Source: Providencia stuartii (GTDB lineage Bacteria > Pseudomonadota > Gammaproteobacteria > Enterobacterales > Enterobacteriaceae). Taken from it: a stretch of DNA of 64,000 nt. The stretch lies in contig UGUC01000002.1 in assembly GCA_900455155.1 (NCBI GenBank), forward strand, positions 124,001 through 188,000. The letters run 5' to 3'. Below are positions 48,502-58,184 of the stretch, in pieces. The notes under the pieces were generated by a model. The model searched no databases and was not told the DNA's origin. It was given only the letters and a program-made list of their open reading frames with translations. The translations under genes and the position numbers were made by a program. Position 1 is the stretch's first letter, and each line of letters opens with the position of its first letter.

Positions 48502-49215
48502 CTACTCACTTTGAGTTAGCTGCTTTTCTGCTTGGCGCATTTGTGCGAGTGGATGATGCGGCTTGCCTTCCAAGTATTTGTCTCTAAATAGGTTAAAATG
48601 GTTGAAGAGCTGTTTAGAAGCGGATGTATCTCCTGCTAGCTCAAGGAGTGTTGCTGCAACTTCTGCTGTGCAGTGTTGATCCTCTTTTGAAGGGGTACGC
48701 AATAAATAATCTGTTCGTGCTTTTGTATTGATTGATAATACAGGGATCTGGTCAAGATAAGGGCTTTTACGGAACATTTTGCGTGCTTCTGGCCATGTAC
48801 CGTCTAATAAAATAAATAATGCAGGTTTATCTGAAACGGTTGGCTGGTTGACTACCGTTCTTCCACTTTGAGCATAACTTTCAGGGAAAATAATATAAGG
48901 CTGCCGTGTTGGGTCTTGAATCGCAGCAAGGAGTTGTGGGTCTGGATCGGTTCTTGACCACTGGAAAGCCAGCGTATTCGGTAAAATATCTGCGATCAGT
49001 TTTCCTGTATTACTTGGTTTAAAGACCTCTCCCTCATACATGATTAAACAGAATTGACTCTTAGCGTGGACCGGAACAATTTCTTGGCACAGGCATTGTG
49101 GAACGGGAAGTAGGCAATAATGACAGCGTTTAACGCGACACCCTCGTGCTTTAAAGGGTTTCGTTGAGGCGGTCAGGCGTTCTTGGCGTAATGTATAAAC
49201 GGCATTTTTAGTCAT
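48502..49215 (-). CDS. yfiP: tRNA-uridine aminocarboxypropyltransferase TapT (YfiP, DTW domain)
   Basis: Installs acp3U47 in tRNA using SAM. ATG at 49215 gives MTKNAVYTLRQERLTASTKP, matching E. coli YfiP; an upstream Met adds 14 unsupported residues. The N-terminal Cys cluster CRVKRCHYCLLPVPQCLC could bind zinc. KPSNTGKLIADILP is a family motif, and the catalytic region LDGTWPEARKMFRKSPYL holds the DxTW signature. 237 residues. Upstream of patZ as in E. coli. Confidence 0.92.
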   Translation of the reverse strand: MTKNAVYTLRQERLTASTKPFKARGCRVKRCHYCLLPVPQCLCQEIVPVHAKSQFCLIMYEGEVFKPSNTGKLIADILPNTLAFQWSRTDPDPQLLAAIQDPTRQPYIIFPESYAQSGRTVVNQPTVSDKPALFILLDGTWPEARKMFRKSPYLDQIPVLSINTKARTDYLLRTPSKEDQHCTAEVAATLLELAGDTSASKQLFNHFNLFRDKYLEGKPHHPLAQMRQAEKQLTQSE

Positions 49216-49395
49216 GTTGGGTGCAGCTTTTGATATTGTACGGTTTTGATAAAACAAAGCGCGTATTGTACGTAAATCCGTTAAATGACGATAGAAGTAT
49301 ATTCGGCATCTTTTAGATGCAATAATAGCGTGAATCAGTGGCGTAGCTCGGCAACATCATGTAACCTTCGCGCCATAGCTTTGTAGGGGATAGCA

Positions 49396-50439
49396 ATGAA
49401 CGACTCGAATGATTTTAATGGTAAGAATGGTAAAGTAAAAGTGATGTATGTCCGTAGCGAAGGCCAAGATGCTGGTCATAGCAAAGGCAAGCGTCAACAA
49501 GATAATAAGCGCACGAATGATAGAAGAGGTGGCGGCGGACGTCGCAATGAGCGTTCAGGTCGTTTTGATGATAGAAAAAGCCAACCACCTCGTGAGCACT
49601 CCGCTTGGCGCACCGTATCGAAGCCAAATAGTGATGAGTTAATCCATGATCATGGTGGGATTGCCGGTAAAAGCCAGATTGACCCTGAGCAATTGCGTAA
49701 ACAGCGTTTAGAAGAAACGCGTATTTATGGTGAAAATGCGTGTCAGGCGATGTTTAAAAATCGCCCAGAAGCGATTGTTCGTGCATGGTTCCTACAATCA
49801 GTCACACCACGTTTTCGTGATGCGCTAAAGTGGATGGCTGCTAACCGTAAAGCATACCATGTGGTTGATGATGAAGAATTAACGAAAGCATCTGGAACTG
49901 AGCACCACGGCGGCGTCTGTTTTCTGATTAAAAAACGCGGTGGTATGAGTGTGGAAACTTATCTGCAACAAGCACCCGCAAAAGATTGTGTTTTGGCGTT
50001 AGAAGATGTCGGTAATCCACATAACTTAGGTGGCATCATGCGTAGTTGTGCGCACTTTGGCGTGCAAGGTGTGATTTTACAAGATGCGGGCGTTGTGGAG
50101 TCTGGTGCTGCGATTCGAACGGCTGAAGGTGGCGCTGAACATATCAAAGCGATTGATGCTGATGGTCTGAGTAACACGTTAAGCCAATTCCGCCAAGCTG
50201 GTTATACGATTGTAACGACATCAAGCCATAAAGGTAGCCAAGATATTGCGAAGGCTAAGTTGCCTGCAAAAATGGTGTTAGTCTTAGGCCAAGAGCGTGA
50301 TGGCTTGAGCGACAGCGTATGGAACGAGGGGGATATGAGCCTGTATATTGGTGGTACAGGTAAAGTTGAGAGCCTCAATGTTTCCGTTGCGACGGGGATT
50401 ATGTTGGCACAATGGTGGCAACAGAATAAAGCTAACTAG
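49396..50439 (+). CDS. yfiF: SpoU/TrmH-family RNA methyltransferase YfiF
   Basis: Probable RNA 2'-O-methyltransferase. The first 100 residues are low-complexity and basic ([15 protein letters not shown]), probably disordered. Then comes an L30e-like substrate-binding domain ([19 protein letters not shown]) and the knotted SPOUT domain with motifs [27 protein letters not shown] and [16 protein letters not shown]. 347 residues, against 345 in E. coli. The exact target is not fixed. Divergent from yfiP. Confidence 0.92.
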   Translation: MNDSNDFNGKNGKVKVMYVRSEGQDAGHSKGKRQQDNKRTNDRRGGGGRRNERSGRFDDRKSQPPREHSAWRTVSKPNSDELIHDHGGIAGKSQIDPEQLRKQRLEETRIYGENACQAMFKNRPEAIVRAWFLQSVTPRFRDALKWMAANRKAYHVVDDEELTKASGTEHHGGVCFLIKKRGGMSVETYLQQAPAKDCVLALEDVGNPHNLGGIMRSCAHFGVQGVILQDAGVVESGAAIRTAEGGAEHIKAIDADGLSNTLSQFRQAGYTIVTTSSHKGSQDIAKAKLPAKMVLVLGQERDGLSDSVWNEGDMSLYIGGTGKVESLNVSVATGIMLAQWWQQNKAN

Positions 50440-50457
50440 TTATTTTAATTAGTAAAT

Positions 50458-50509
50458 CAAACTGCATATGAAAGGTGAAATTATCGCCAATTAATATGCA
50501 GTTTTTTTA
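50458..50509 (+). terminator. yfiF terminator
   Basis: AAACTGCATAT and ATATGCAGTTTTTTT pair across a long A/T-rich loop; the T run is 7 bases. Confidence 0.75.
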
Positions 50510-50561
50510 TTATTAGGCTCTAAGCAATGTGCGTACAACATTATTTGATGGAGAGATAGGA

Positions 50562-51098
50562 ATGAAAATTCCGTCGTACTTAACCCATGATTTCCGCTTA
50601 ATACAGGGTAACGGAGAATTGACCGAAGTTTATTTTGGCTCACAATCGACAGAGGATACGTTTGAAATTTGGTTCACGGGTGAGGTGGTTTCTGTCGATG
50701 AGGAAGCACAGCCTTATATCATGGAAACTGATAGTCATCCCCTAACAATAATTGCTAAACACTCTGTATCAGGTCAAACATTCTTGCTGTTTGATGGCAC
50801 AATTCATGGGTATGATGCGATGTTTTGTGATCAACCTTATGGTGAGCCTCTTGAGCAGTTATCACCAATAAAATATGACTTTCCCCCAGCGATTTTGAAG
50901 CTCTCCTTTTTTTATAATATTGATTATGAAGATGAAAAAGAGAGCTATGAGTTTGATGTAATGGGAAATGTTATTTTATTGAATGGGCTGAGTATGCCAT
51001 GGGAGCAAGTCAAATGTGACGGTTTTGATGCCTTTGCACTTTCTGTGATTGATACGCAAGGTATAGAGCATGAAATTGTGAATTTAGAACTCGCTTAA
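50562..51098 (+). CDS. Unrecognised acidic protein
   Basis: 178 residues, start ATG 50562 (MKIPSYLTHDFRLIQGNGEL) after GGAG at 50550; an in-frame GTG at 50529 lacks a site. Rich in Asp, Glu, Phe and Tyr, without signal peptide or membrane segment, and with predicted beta-strand alternation. I do not recognise a family; small acidic single-domain proteins of this kind are often immunity proteins, but no toxin is nearby. The last 15 bases overlap the next gene tail to tail. Confidence 0.75.
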   Translation: MKIPSYLTHDFRLIQGNGELTEVYFGSQSTEDTFEIWFTGEVVSVDEEAQPYIMETDSHPLTIIAKHSVSGQTFLLFDGTIHGYDAMFCDQPYGEPLEQLSPIKYDFPPAILKLSFFYNIDYEDEKESYEFDVMGNVILLNGLSMPWEQVKCDGFDAFALSVIDTQGIEHEIVNLELA

Positions 51099-51512
51099 TA
51101 ATTCAGTGAGATAATTTAGTTCACGGTCTAAAAACTCTTCTTTAGGGTAATTGCAGGAAAATGCTTCCAATATATGATTGATAAAAGATTTGATATCTAA
51201 ACGCGTGAGAGGCGTGGGCTTGCTGATAATTTTATAAGCAGCTGAAATCTCATTTAAACTTAGACAATATTCATAGTAGCCTACCTGAATGGCGTCGCGA
51301 ATTTGTTGGGGTAAAGTAGTAAAATCGAGATCATCTTCTTCAAGTTTTAGCTGCATATAAGTGAAAACATCTTCAAGAATATCAAAGGAATGTTCTTCTT
51401 GATAGCGATTAACATAGGTAATAAGTTTACGGCGATATTGCTCTGCTTCTCCTTCGCTGATTGAGTTAATTAGGGCAAGTAACTCGCTATTTTCAATCCA
51501 TGATTTCAACAT
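51084..51512 (-). CDS. Unrecognised helical acidic protein
   Basis: 142 residues (MLKSWIENSELLALINSISE...), predicted mostly helical, strongly acidic, with no signal peptide. ATG at 51512 follows GAGGAAAAA on the reverse strand. It converges on the gene at 50562-51098 and their 3' ends overlap by 15 bases. Family not recognised. The pair sits at the join between the yfiF and emrB blocks, which are far apart in E. coli. Confidence 0.75.
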   Translation of the reverse strand: MLKSWIENSELLALINSISEGEAEQYRRKLITYVNRYQEEHSFDILEDVFTYMQLKLEEDDLDFTTLPQQIRDAIQVGYYEYCLSLNEISAAYKIISKPTPLTRLDIKSFINHILEAFSCNYPKEEFLDRELNYLTELLSEF

Positions 51513-51566
51513 TTTTTTCCTCGTTATAGTGTATAAATACTGTCATGTTGGTGATGGGTGAATAAA

Positions 51567-51600
51567 ATAAGGTCTCATATTGAATCTATGAGACCTTATT
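51567..51600. terminator. emrB terminator
   Basis: AATAAGGTCTCATA / TATGAGACCTTATT, a perfect 14-bp stem just after the emrB stop. Confidence 0.88.
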
Positions 51601-51609
51601 AATTAGAGT

Positions 51610-53145
51610 TTAGTGTGCTCCGCCACCTTTAGAGCCTGCGCCAAAAGGTGGTTTGGCGAACCAAACAATGACCATGAGCAAAATAAAGATCCCAGCAGAT
51701 AACCAGAAAATTTCATTTGCAGATAAGATCAGCCCTTGGTCGGTAATTGTTTTCGCTAAATAGGCGGCACTTTGCTGCTCATTCATACCAATTTGGGCTA
51801 ATTCACTGTACATATGTTGAGAATTTGGATTGTACGGGTTAATAAACTCCGTCAGATTCTCATGGTGCATCGCTTCGCGTTGTGTCCACATTGTGGTTGT
51901 AATGGATGTACCAATCGCACCCGCTAATGTCCGTGTGAAGTTAGATAAACTTGATGCTGAGGCCATTTTTTCAGGAGGAAGCCCTGATAAAGTAATGGTC
52001 GTCAATGGCATAAAGAAACAGGCAATCGCTAGCCCCTGCACAAATTGTGGCCATGCCGCGGCGGCAAATCCCATATCCGGCTCAAATGTATAAGCACGCC
52101 AATAGTAACAAACAGCATAAACAATAAAGCTAAAGGTTACGATATAACGCATATCAATGCGATTACCGAAACGTCCAATAATTGGTGTGATCAACAAGGG
52201 CAATAAGCCTACTGGGGCGGAAGCAAGACCCGCCCAGGTTGCTGTATAACCATAAACTTCCTGTAGGAGTTGGGGAAGTAGTACGATTGTTCCGAAGTAG
52301 AGCATATATGCAAGACTTAGCGATAAACAACCGATGGTGAAGTTGCGTTCCTTAAATAACGAAAGATCAATGACAGGGTGATCGTCAGTGAGTTCCCAAA
52401 CAATTAAGAACGATATCGCAACAACAGCAATGACGGTCAGCACAATAATTTCAGTGGAATTAAACCAATCTAGCTCTTTCCCTTGGTCTAGCATGATTTG
52501 CAGGGCACCAATACCGATAACTAGCAGTACTAGCCCGATAGTATCAATGGGTTGAATAGAAATTTTGGTTTCACGCCCTTTTAGTGTCTGCATAATGGCA
52601 AAGATAATTGCGATACTAAATGGAACGTTGATAAAGAATATCCAACCCCAATGATAATTATCACTGATGTAGCCACCCAATATTGGCCCACAAATTGGCG
52701 CGATAACGATGGTCATTGACCAAAGCGCCAAGGCCATATTCCGTTTGGCAGGGGGGTAGTTATTGAGCAATAAACTTTGGGATAGGGGAATTAATGGCCC
52801 CGCAACCAGCCCTTGTAACACACGGAATAAAATCAGCATTTCAAGGCTGCCAGAGATACCACATAACCATGAAGTTAGTGCAAATAGGCCTGTCGACCAT
52901 AAAAATAGCCTAACTTCACCAATCCTGCGGGCTAACCATCCAGTAATAGGAATTGAAATCGCATTTGCCACACCAAAAGAGGTAATTACCCACGTTCCCT
53001 GCGAGTTAGAGGCGCCAAGATTACCTGCAATCGTTGGAATGGCAACGTTAGCAATTGTTGAATCAAGTACTTGCATAAATGTGGCCAATGACAGAGCAAT
53101 GGTCATCCACGCGAGTTTTGATCCTGTTAACGGTGTATTTGTCAC
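51610..53145 (-). CDS. emrB: Multidrug efflux MFS transporter EmrB (DHA2 family)
   Basis: Fourteen-helix proton antiporter that works with EmrA and TolC to expel hydrophobic drugs and uncouplers. Diagnostic stretches are FMQVLDSTIANVAIPTIAG in helix 1, GWLARRIGEVRLF in the loop after helix 2, RVLQGLVAGPLIPLSQ in helix 4 and APICGPILGGYI in helix 5. 511 residues, against 512 in E. coli. It lies 14 bases after emrA. Confidence 0.95.
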   Translation of the reverse strand: MTNTPLTGSKLAWMTIALSLATFMQVLDSTIANVAIPTIAGNLGASNSQGTWVITSFGVANAISIPITGWLARRIGEVRLFLWSTGLFALTSWLCGISGSLEMLILFRVLQGLVAGPLIPLSQSLLLNNYPPAKRNMALALWSMTIVIAPICGPILGGYISDNYHWGWIFFINVPFSIAIIFAIMQTLKGRETKISIQPIDTIGLVLLVIGIGALQIMLDQGKELDWFNSTEIIVLTVIAVVAISFLIVWELTDDHPVIDLSLFKERNFTIGCLSLSLAYMLYFGTIVLLPQLLQEVYGYTATWAGLASAPVGLLPLLITPIIGRFGNRIDMRYIVTFSFIVYAVCYYWRAYTFEPDMGFAAAAWPQFVQGLAIACFFMPLTTITLSGLPPEKMASASSLSNFTRTLAGAIGTSITTTMWTQREAMHHENLTEFINPYNPNSQHMYSELAQIGMNEQQSAAYLAKTITDQGLILSANEIFWLSAGIFILLMVIVWFAKPPFGAGSKGGGAH

Positions 53146-53159
53146 AATTACACCTCGGA

Positions 53160-54341
53160 TTATTTGTTGCCTGAGTTATTGTTAATAATCTCAGTAACTA
53201 TTTTGTCTGCAGGAGACATATCTATGGCAAGTGCAGAGGTGTGATATGCAGGCGCTTCACGCATACCTTTTGATAGCACTTTGCCATTTTTATTAAGCGT
53301 GTCTACCGTCACTTCTGTCGATAAGCCAATACGTAATGGATATTGCTCCAATTGGGCCGGGTCTAATACGATACGGACGGGTAAACGTTGAACTACTTTG
53401 ATCCAATTCCCTGTAGCGTTTTGAGCAGGCAGTAATGAAAATGCGCTACCTGTTCCCATATCTAACCCTGCTACGGTGCCATTGAAGACAATATTTTTAC
53501 CATAAAAATCAGTCGTTACTTTAACGGGCTGTCCAATGCGCATATCGGCAAGTTGGGTTTCTTTGAAATTGGCATCAATCCACATACCTTCAGAAGGAAC
53601 GATAGCCATCAACGGTGTTGAAGTCGTAATTTGTGAGCCGACTTGTACGCTACGGCGTGAGACATAACCATCCACAGGGCTGACAATTTTAGTTCTCTGC
53701 AATGCTAACCATGTGTTCCTAACTTCTGTTGCGGCAGCTTCGACAGCCGGCTGTTTTTCGAGGGGAGTATCTAGAATGATCGCTTTGTTTGCATTGAGTT
53801 GCTCAATAGCCACTTCGAGCGCTGCTTTAGCGCTGACAACGGCTTCGCGAGCGTGTTGCAGTTCTTCTTTCCCGATTAGGTTACTGCTGCCAAGGACTTC
53901 ACGGCGTTTTAAATCGTTTTGTAGACTAATTAGCTCAGAGCGCTTCATATCAATATTCGCTTGATATTGGCGGCTATTCACTATCTGCTGGTGGGTTTGA
54001 CGAACGCTGTTTGCTAAAGTGGTTTTGGCTTTTTCTAATGCAAGTTGAGCATCTCGAGGGTCAAGCTCTACTAATACTGTACCGCTTTTGACGAAATCGG
54101 TGTTATCGACATTCACCGTCATAACACTGCCAGAAATTTGAGATTGAATTTGAACTTGGTTACCTGCAACGTAAGCGTTATCAGTCGTTTCATAATGGCG
54201 TAAAACAAGGAACCAGTATATTGCCCAGCCAACGCCAATAGCAATAAAAAGGAATGTGAGAAACATTAAAGCATTTCTGCGTTTTCTTTTTTTATTTGGT
54301 TGTGGATTTTGGGTTGGTTGCATTTCCTCATGGGCACTCAT
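53160..54341 (-). CDS. emrA: Multidrug efflux membrane fusion protein EmrA
   Basis: HlyD-family adaptor linking EmrB to TolC. One N-terminal membrane helix (about residues 25-46), then DNAYVAGNQVQIQSQISGSV in the barrel-sandwich part, a periplasmic coiled-coil hairpin (about 95-205) and the second lipoyl half (VSPVDGYVSRRSVQVGSQIT). 393 residues, against 390 in E. coli. Second gene of mprA-emrA-emrB. Confidence 0.95.
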   Translation of the reverse strand: MSAHEEMQPTQNPQPNKKRKRRNALMFLTFLFIAIGVGWAIYWFLVLRHYETTDNAYVAGNQVQIQSQISGSVMTVNVDNTDFVKSGTVLVELDPRDAQLALEKAKTTLANSVRQTHQQIVNSRQYQANIDMKRSELISLQNDLKRREVLGSSNLIGKEELQHAREAVVSAKAALEVAIEQLNANKAIILDTPLEKQPAVEAAATEVRNTWLALQRTKIVSPVDGYVSRRSVQVGSQITTSTPLMAIVPSEGMWIDANFKETQLADMRIGQPVKVTTDFYGKNIVFNGTVAGLDMGTGSAFSLLPAQNATGNWIKVVQRLPVRIVLDPAQLEQYPLRIGLSTEVTVDTLNKNGKVLSKGMREAPAYHTSALAIDMSPADKIVTEIINNNSGNK

Positions 54342-54559
54342 TGGGTGTTTCTCCGCTCATCGGCATTTTAGATCACGAATGTTCCCAGCAGTTAACATTA
54401 ACCACTGGAAACTAAGACAACAATTGAAATATTTGCTTGATGGGATATCGTAAGCACAAGTTAGAAAGGATAACGAAATCTTTCAGACAGAAAAGTCTTT
54501 TTTCGCCTTTTTGCTTATAAATGCCTCAAATACATTACCCACAAAAATACAATGGTTAA

Positions 54560-55084
54560 TTATTTACTATAATCTTTAACAGTATCTAGCTTTATTAGCA
54601 ACTTACGCATCAACTTATTCAGTTGTTGTTGTTCTTCAGCATCTAATACTGACCAAATATCTTTTAAGGCTGCATGCTGAGGAGGCAATAACCCTGCTAA
54701 AAATTCAGAGCCTTTTTCAGTTAGGTGAAGATGCAAACAACGACGGTCATTGTGACTTTCTTTACGTTCAATCCAACCATTTTTTTCCAGTTCATCGGCA
54801 ATACGGGTTGCATTAGTGCGTGAGGATCCCAAAGCAGCGCTTAGCTCAGAAGGTTGAATACTGCGGGAATCTTTTGTATCTAGGATCATTAACGCCATAA
54901 ACAGTGTTTCATTAATCCCTTGAGCTTTGAGCATATTATTACGAGACTCAAGGAGCTTGCCATGAACATGCATACAAAGGCGTGTTAGGAGGATCTCCTG
55001 ATAGGGAATGGGATTGCTGTGTGAACTTTGCTGTGCGACGCGAGCATTAAGTAACTCTTCAGTCGGAGTAAATGAACTTTCCAT
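54560..55084 (-). CDS. mprA: MarR-family repressor MprA (EmrR)
   Basis: Represses emrAB and is released by drugs and uncouplers. The winged helix-turn-helix is [34 protein letters not shown], read in part from residue 76, with the wing [15 protein letters not shown]. 174 residues, near the E. coli 176. First gene of the emr operon, 218 bases before emrA. The start [10 protein letters not shown] matches the family. Confidence 0.95.
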   Translation of the reverse strand: MESSFTPTEELLNARVAQQSSHSNPIPYQEILLTRLCMHVHGKLLESRNNMLKAQGINETLFMALMILDTKDSRSIQPSELSAALGSSRTNATRIADELEKNGWIERKESHNDRRCLHLHLTEKGSEFLAGLLPPQHAALKDIWSVLDAEEQQQLNKLMRKLLIKLDTVKDYSK

Positions 55085-55740
55085 TATTTAGATACCTTAT
55101 TAGTTTCAGTTGGTAAGATTACAACTGTCATCAACCATCTAAATGGTATATCAAAAGCTAAAATTAGCAATTGTAGTTAATTGATACCATCAAATTTATT
55201 TTGATAATGATACATAATTCATAAATTTTATGAATGTAATTTGCTAAATTTAGTATAGCTTAATTATACTCTTCTGCCTTTTAAATTATTTACGTATAAT
55301 AAAATCATCATTTTGCTTTATTTTTCATCATGATAATAACCGAGTAAAACAAAATAAAATCACGTAATTATACTGCTGCACTCTCCTTACTGTCATGATT
55401 TCATGACATTTGTAAACCTTTCCTCTGTTACTTAGTATTGTTAGGTGACAACTAACATATTGATTACAATAACTACAAGAAATAGTAATTTATATAAATT
55501 ACATTATAACTTTATAGAAAGGTATATTTTTTGTTTAACTGTGTCATTTGATGATTTTTGCCTATGTAATTATTGCAAAATAAAATCATTGGCAAAAATT
55601 TGTGATTATAAAGAGAGGAAGCGGAGAATGAGATATTAAGTATAAATTAAGTATTTTTACCGATGCATTATATTTTCTGATAGATTTATGGCAGGGTTTA
55701 TAAAGAGTGCCTAAAAAAAGACACTCCTCGCGAGTATATT
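55085..55740. other. AT-rich gap upstream of mprA
   Basis: About 656 bases. It holds the mprA promoter near its lower end (not fixed exactly) and long A/T runs. A 64-codon forward frame at 55445-55639 has low-complexity composition and no ribosome site, so it is not called. ygaZ and ygaH, which stand here in E. coli, are absent. Confidence 0.5.
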
Positions 55741-56941
55741 TTATTCATCGGATGGGTATATGGTGGGGTCAAAGCGAATACCTATTGCCCAAATAATCAA
55801 ACTGATCACACATAATATGCCGCCAGCGATGGCAACGCCTTCCCAACCTGCTTTTTCGTAAGCATAGCCAGATAATAAAGAGCCAAGTGCACCACCAATA
55901 AAATAGCTCGTCATATAGCCTGCGGTAATACGATTACGCGCATCAGGTAAAATACGGTATAGAGTACTTTGGTTAGTGACATGGACAGCTTGAATAGCCA
56001 GGTCAAGTATTAAGACGCCAATAATAAAAGCAATCAGTGAATCCTTTGCAAATCCAATTGGGATCCATGACAGAAGCAATAAAATTAAGCCGATGGTTGT
56101 CACTCGTTTTCCTTTACCTTTATCGACGAGATGACCAGCTTGGGAAGCCATGAATGCTCCGGCAGCACCAACTAAGCCAAAAAGGCCGATAGTTCCTTCT
56201 GAAAAACTAAAAGGTGGGCTGGCAAGTAGAAAAGCCATGGCAGTCCAAAGTAATGCGAAATTGGCGAAGGATAGGGCGCCCAATAGCGCACGAACGGCCA
56301 ACACAGGGGTTCCAAAAAAGAGTCGACCTATTGAAAACAGCAACTGGAAGTAATTTAGGTTTGCTTTTTGATGATAACGAGGCAGTTTTAATCGCAAGCA
56401 CAATAATTAAGATAATAAGTAGGGCAAAAGCGACCCAATAAATGGTTCGCCATCCTCCTACCATAGCGACGGCGCCGGAAATTGTTCTAGCGAGTAAGAT
56501 CCCTAATAGCAATCCACTCATGATGATACCGACAGATTTCCCTCTTTGATGAGGTTTTGCCAGCGAGGCTGCCATTGGGATGAGCACTTGAGCAACAACT
56601 GAAAATAGCCCTGTGAGTGCCGTTCCAACAAGAATTTGCCAGATATTATTTGAGAGCGCGGTGATAAGTAAGCCGATAGCTGACAAGGATGTCATTGTTA
56701 ATATCAGGCCTTTACGCTCAAAGATATCACCTAGGGGAACTAAAAAAAGTAGACCTACTGCATAGCCTAATTGGGCGACAGTCACAATAAACCCCGCCAT
56801 ATTTGTGGTCAGGTTAAATTGAGTGGCGATAGTGTCTAGAAGGGGTTGCGCGTAGTAGTTACTAGCAACGACGAGGCCTGTTGCGATGGCCATTAATATG
56901 ACTAAACCCGGAGTGAGTTCTGCTTGTGGTGCCTTATTCAT
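55741..56941 (-). CDS. MFS transporter, YgaY-type position (one +1 frameshift)
   Basis: Twelve-helix major facilitator protein; substrate unknown, probably an exporter. N-terminal half MNKAPQAELTPGLVILMAIA, then NYYAQPLLDTIA and the loop motif GDIFERKGLIL. The frame breaks at TTTT 56386-56389 (A's on the coding strand). Three A's give VLAIKLPRYHQKANLNYFQL and a complete second half to 55741, for 399 residues. It stands between proX and mprA, where E. coli has ygaY, itself a disrupted MFS gene. Confidence 0.85.
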
Positions 56942-57049
56942 TCAATATCTACTCATCATTCATAAGGCCTCTACTATAAAACAATTTTGAGTTATGAATG
57001 GGAACATTTTATCTATTAATAAAATATTTCTATAAGTTGGGAAGCGTGC

Positions 57050-57075
57050 AAAAAAGCCACCTAAAAAGGTGGCTT
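57050..57075 (-). terminator. proX terminator
   Basis: On the reverse strand AAGCCACCT / AGGTGGCTT with a TTTT loop, then TTTTG. Ends proVWX. Confidence 0.9.
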
Positions 57076-57098
57076 AGAAGACTCATCACTGGCAGATA

Positions 57099-58098
57099 TT
57101 ATTTTTCAGCAGCTTTGCGTGCTTGCTCTACCCAACCATCAAAAGTGGATTGGTGGGCTTTGATCCACGCATCGGTGTGACGGCGAATATCCGATTGCGA
57201 AGCTTCTCCATTATGCATTCTCAAGTTTTGTGCGTTGATATCTGCAATAGGGAGTTTCATGATCTCGAATAACTTAGCTGCCGCAGGGTTCTTTTCGGCC
57301 CATTTTTTATTGGCGACGATATGCATTGTGTTTTGGTGGGAAGCCGTAATTTTTACCGTTCGGTAATGCGGTGTCGGTTTTGTCACCATTTGGCATTGAT
57401 GAGAACGGTACCTCTAACCAAACCACATCACGACCTGGTTTGAGCACATCACTGATCCAGTAAGGCGTCCATGTGTAGTACAGGATAGGTTTACCTTCTT
57501 TGTAACGAGTGATGGTGTCTGCCATCATAGCGGCGTAGTTGCCTTGATTGTGCTCAACGGTTTTTTCTAAACCATAAGCTTTTAGATGGTTGTTAATCGC
57601 CGCTTCACAGCCCCAGCCTGGGTTACAACCCGTTAGGTCTGCTTTACCATTACCATCGGTATCGAATAATTTGGCTATTTTTGGATCTTTTAACTGATCA
57701 ATATTGGTGATTTTGTATTTTTCGGCGGTTTTCTTATCGATGAGATAACCTTGTGCCGCATTCACGACATAATCACCTTGGCGGTAAAAGACCTTATCAC
57801 CCCCTGCCGCGTTATATTGTGCATCATGTAATGGCACCCAGCTTACCGCCAAATAGGTTGCATCCCCATTGGCAATGGAAGCATAAGCCACATTGTAGTC
57901 GACCTCTTTAATCGGCTCGACTTCATAACCGAGTTTCTCAAGGGCTTTTGCCACTAACAGCGTTTGGAACGTTTCTTCGCTGATGGTACTTTGTACCGGG
58001 GTGATTTTTACCCCTTTACCGGGAAGATCTTCTGCATGAGCAAATGGAACGGCAAGTAAGGCTGTCAGGGCAGTTGCCAATATCATTGGTTTTTTCAT
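57099..58098 (-). CDS. proX: Glycine betaine/proline-binding protein ProX (one +1 frameshift)
   Basis: Periplasmic binding protein of the ProU osmoprotectant importer. Signal peptide [22 protein letters not shown], then [17 protein letters not shown]. Aromatic residues of the betaine box appear in [12 protein letters not shown] and [22 protein letters not shown] carries the Cys pair. The frame breaks at TTTT 57331-57334. Three A's on the coding strand give [20 protein letters not shown] and end at 57099, for 332 residues (E. coli 330). Confidence 0.95.
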
Positions 58099-58125
58099 TA
58101 TTGATACCTCTGTTTGTCGTTTTGG

Positions 58126-58161
58126 CTTGCCTTGGCAAGCGAAGAGCCGATTGTCGGCTCT
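58126..58161 (-). other. Twin hairpins between proW and proX
   Basis: AGAGCCGA / TCGGCTCT (58143-58161) and CTTGC / GCAAG (58126-58139) stand in the 86-base gap. Neither is followed by a U tract. They may protect or process the mRNA so that more ProX than ProW is made, the usual need for a binding protein. Confidence 0.55.
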
Positions 58162-58184
58162 ATCGTGAATAGAAGAGCAAAAAC

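Noticed and set aside
55445-55639. 64-codon forward frame upstream of mprA
   Set aside because: Low-complexity composition from A/T-rich DNA, no ribosome site, no recognisable fold.
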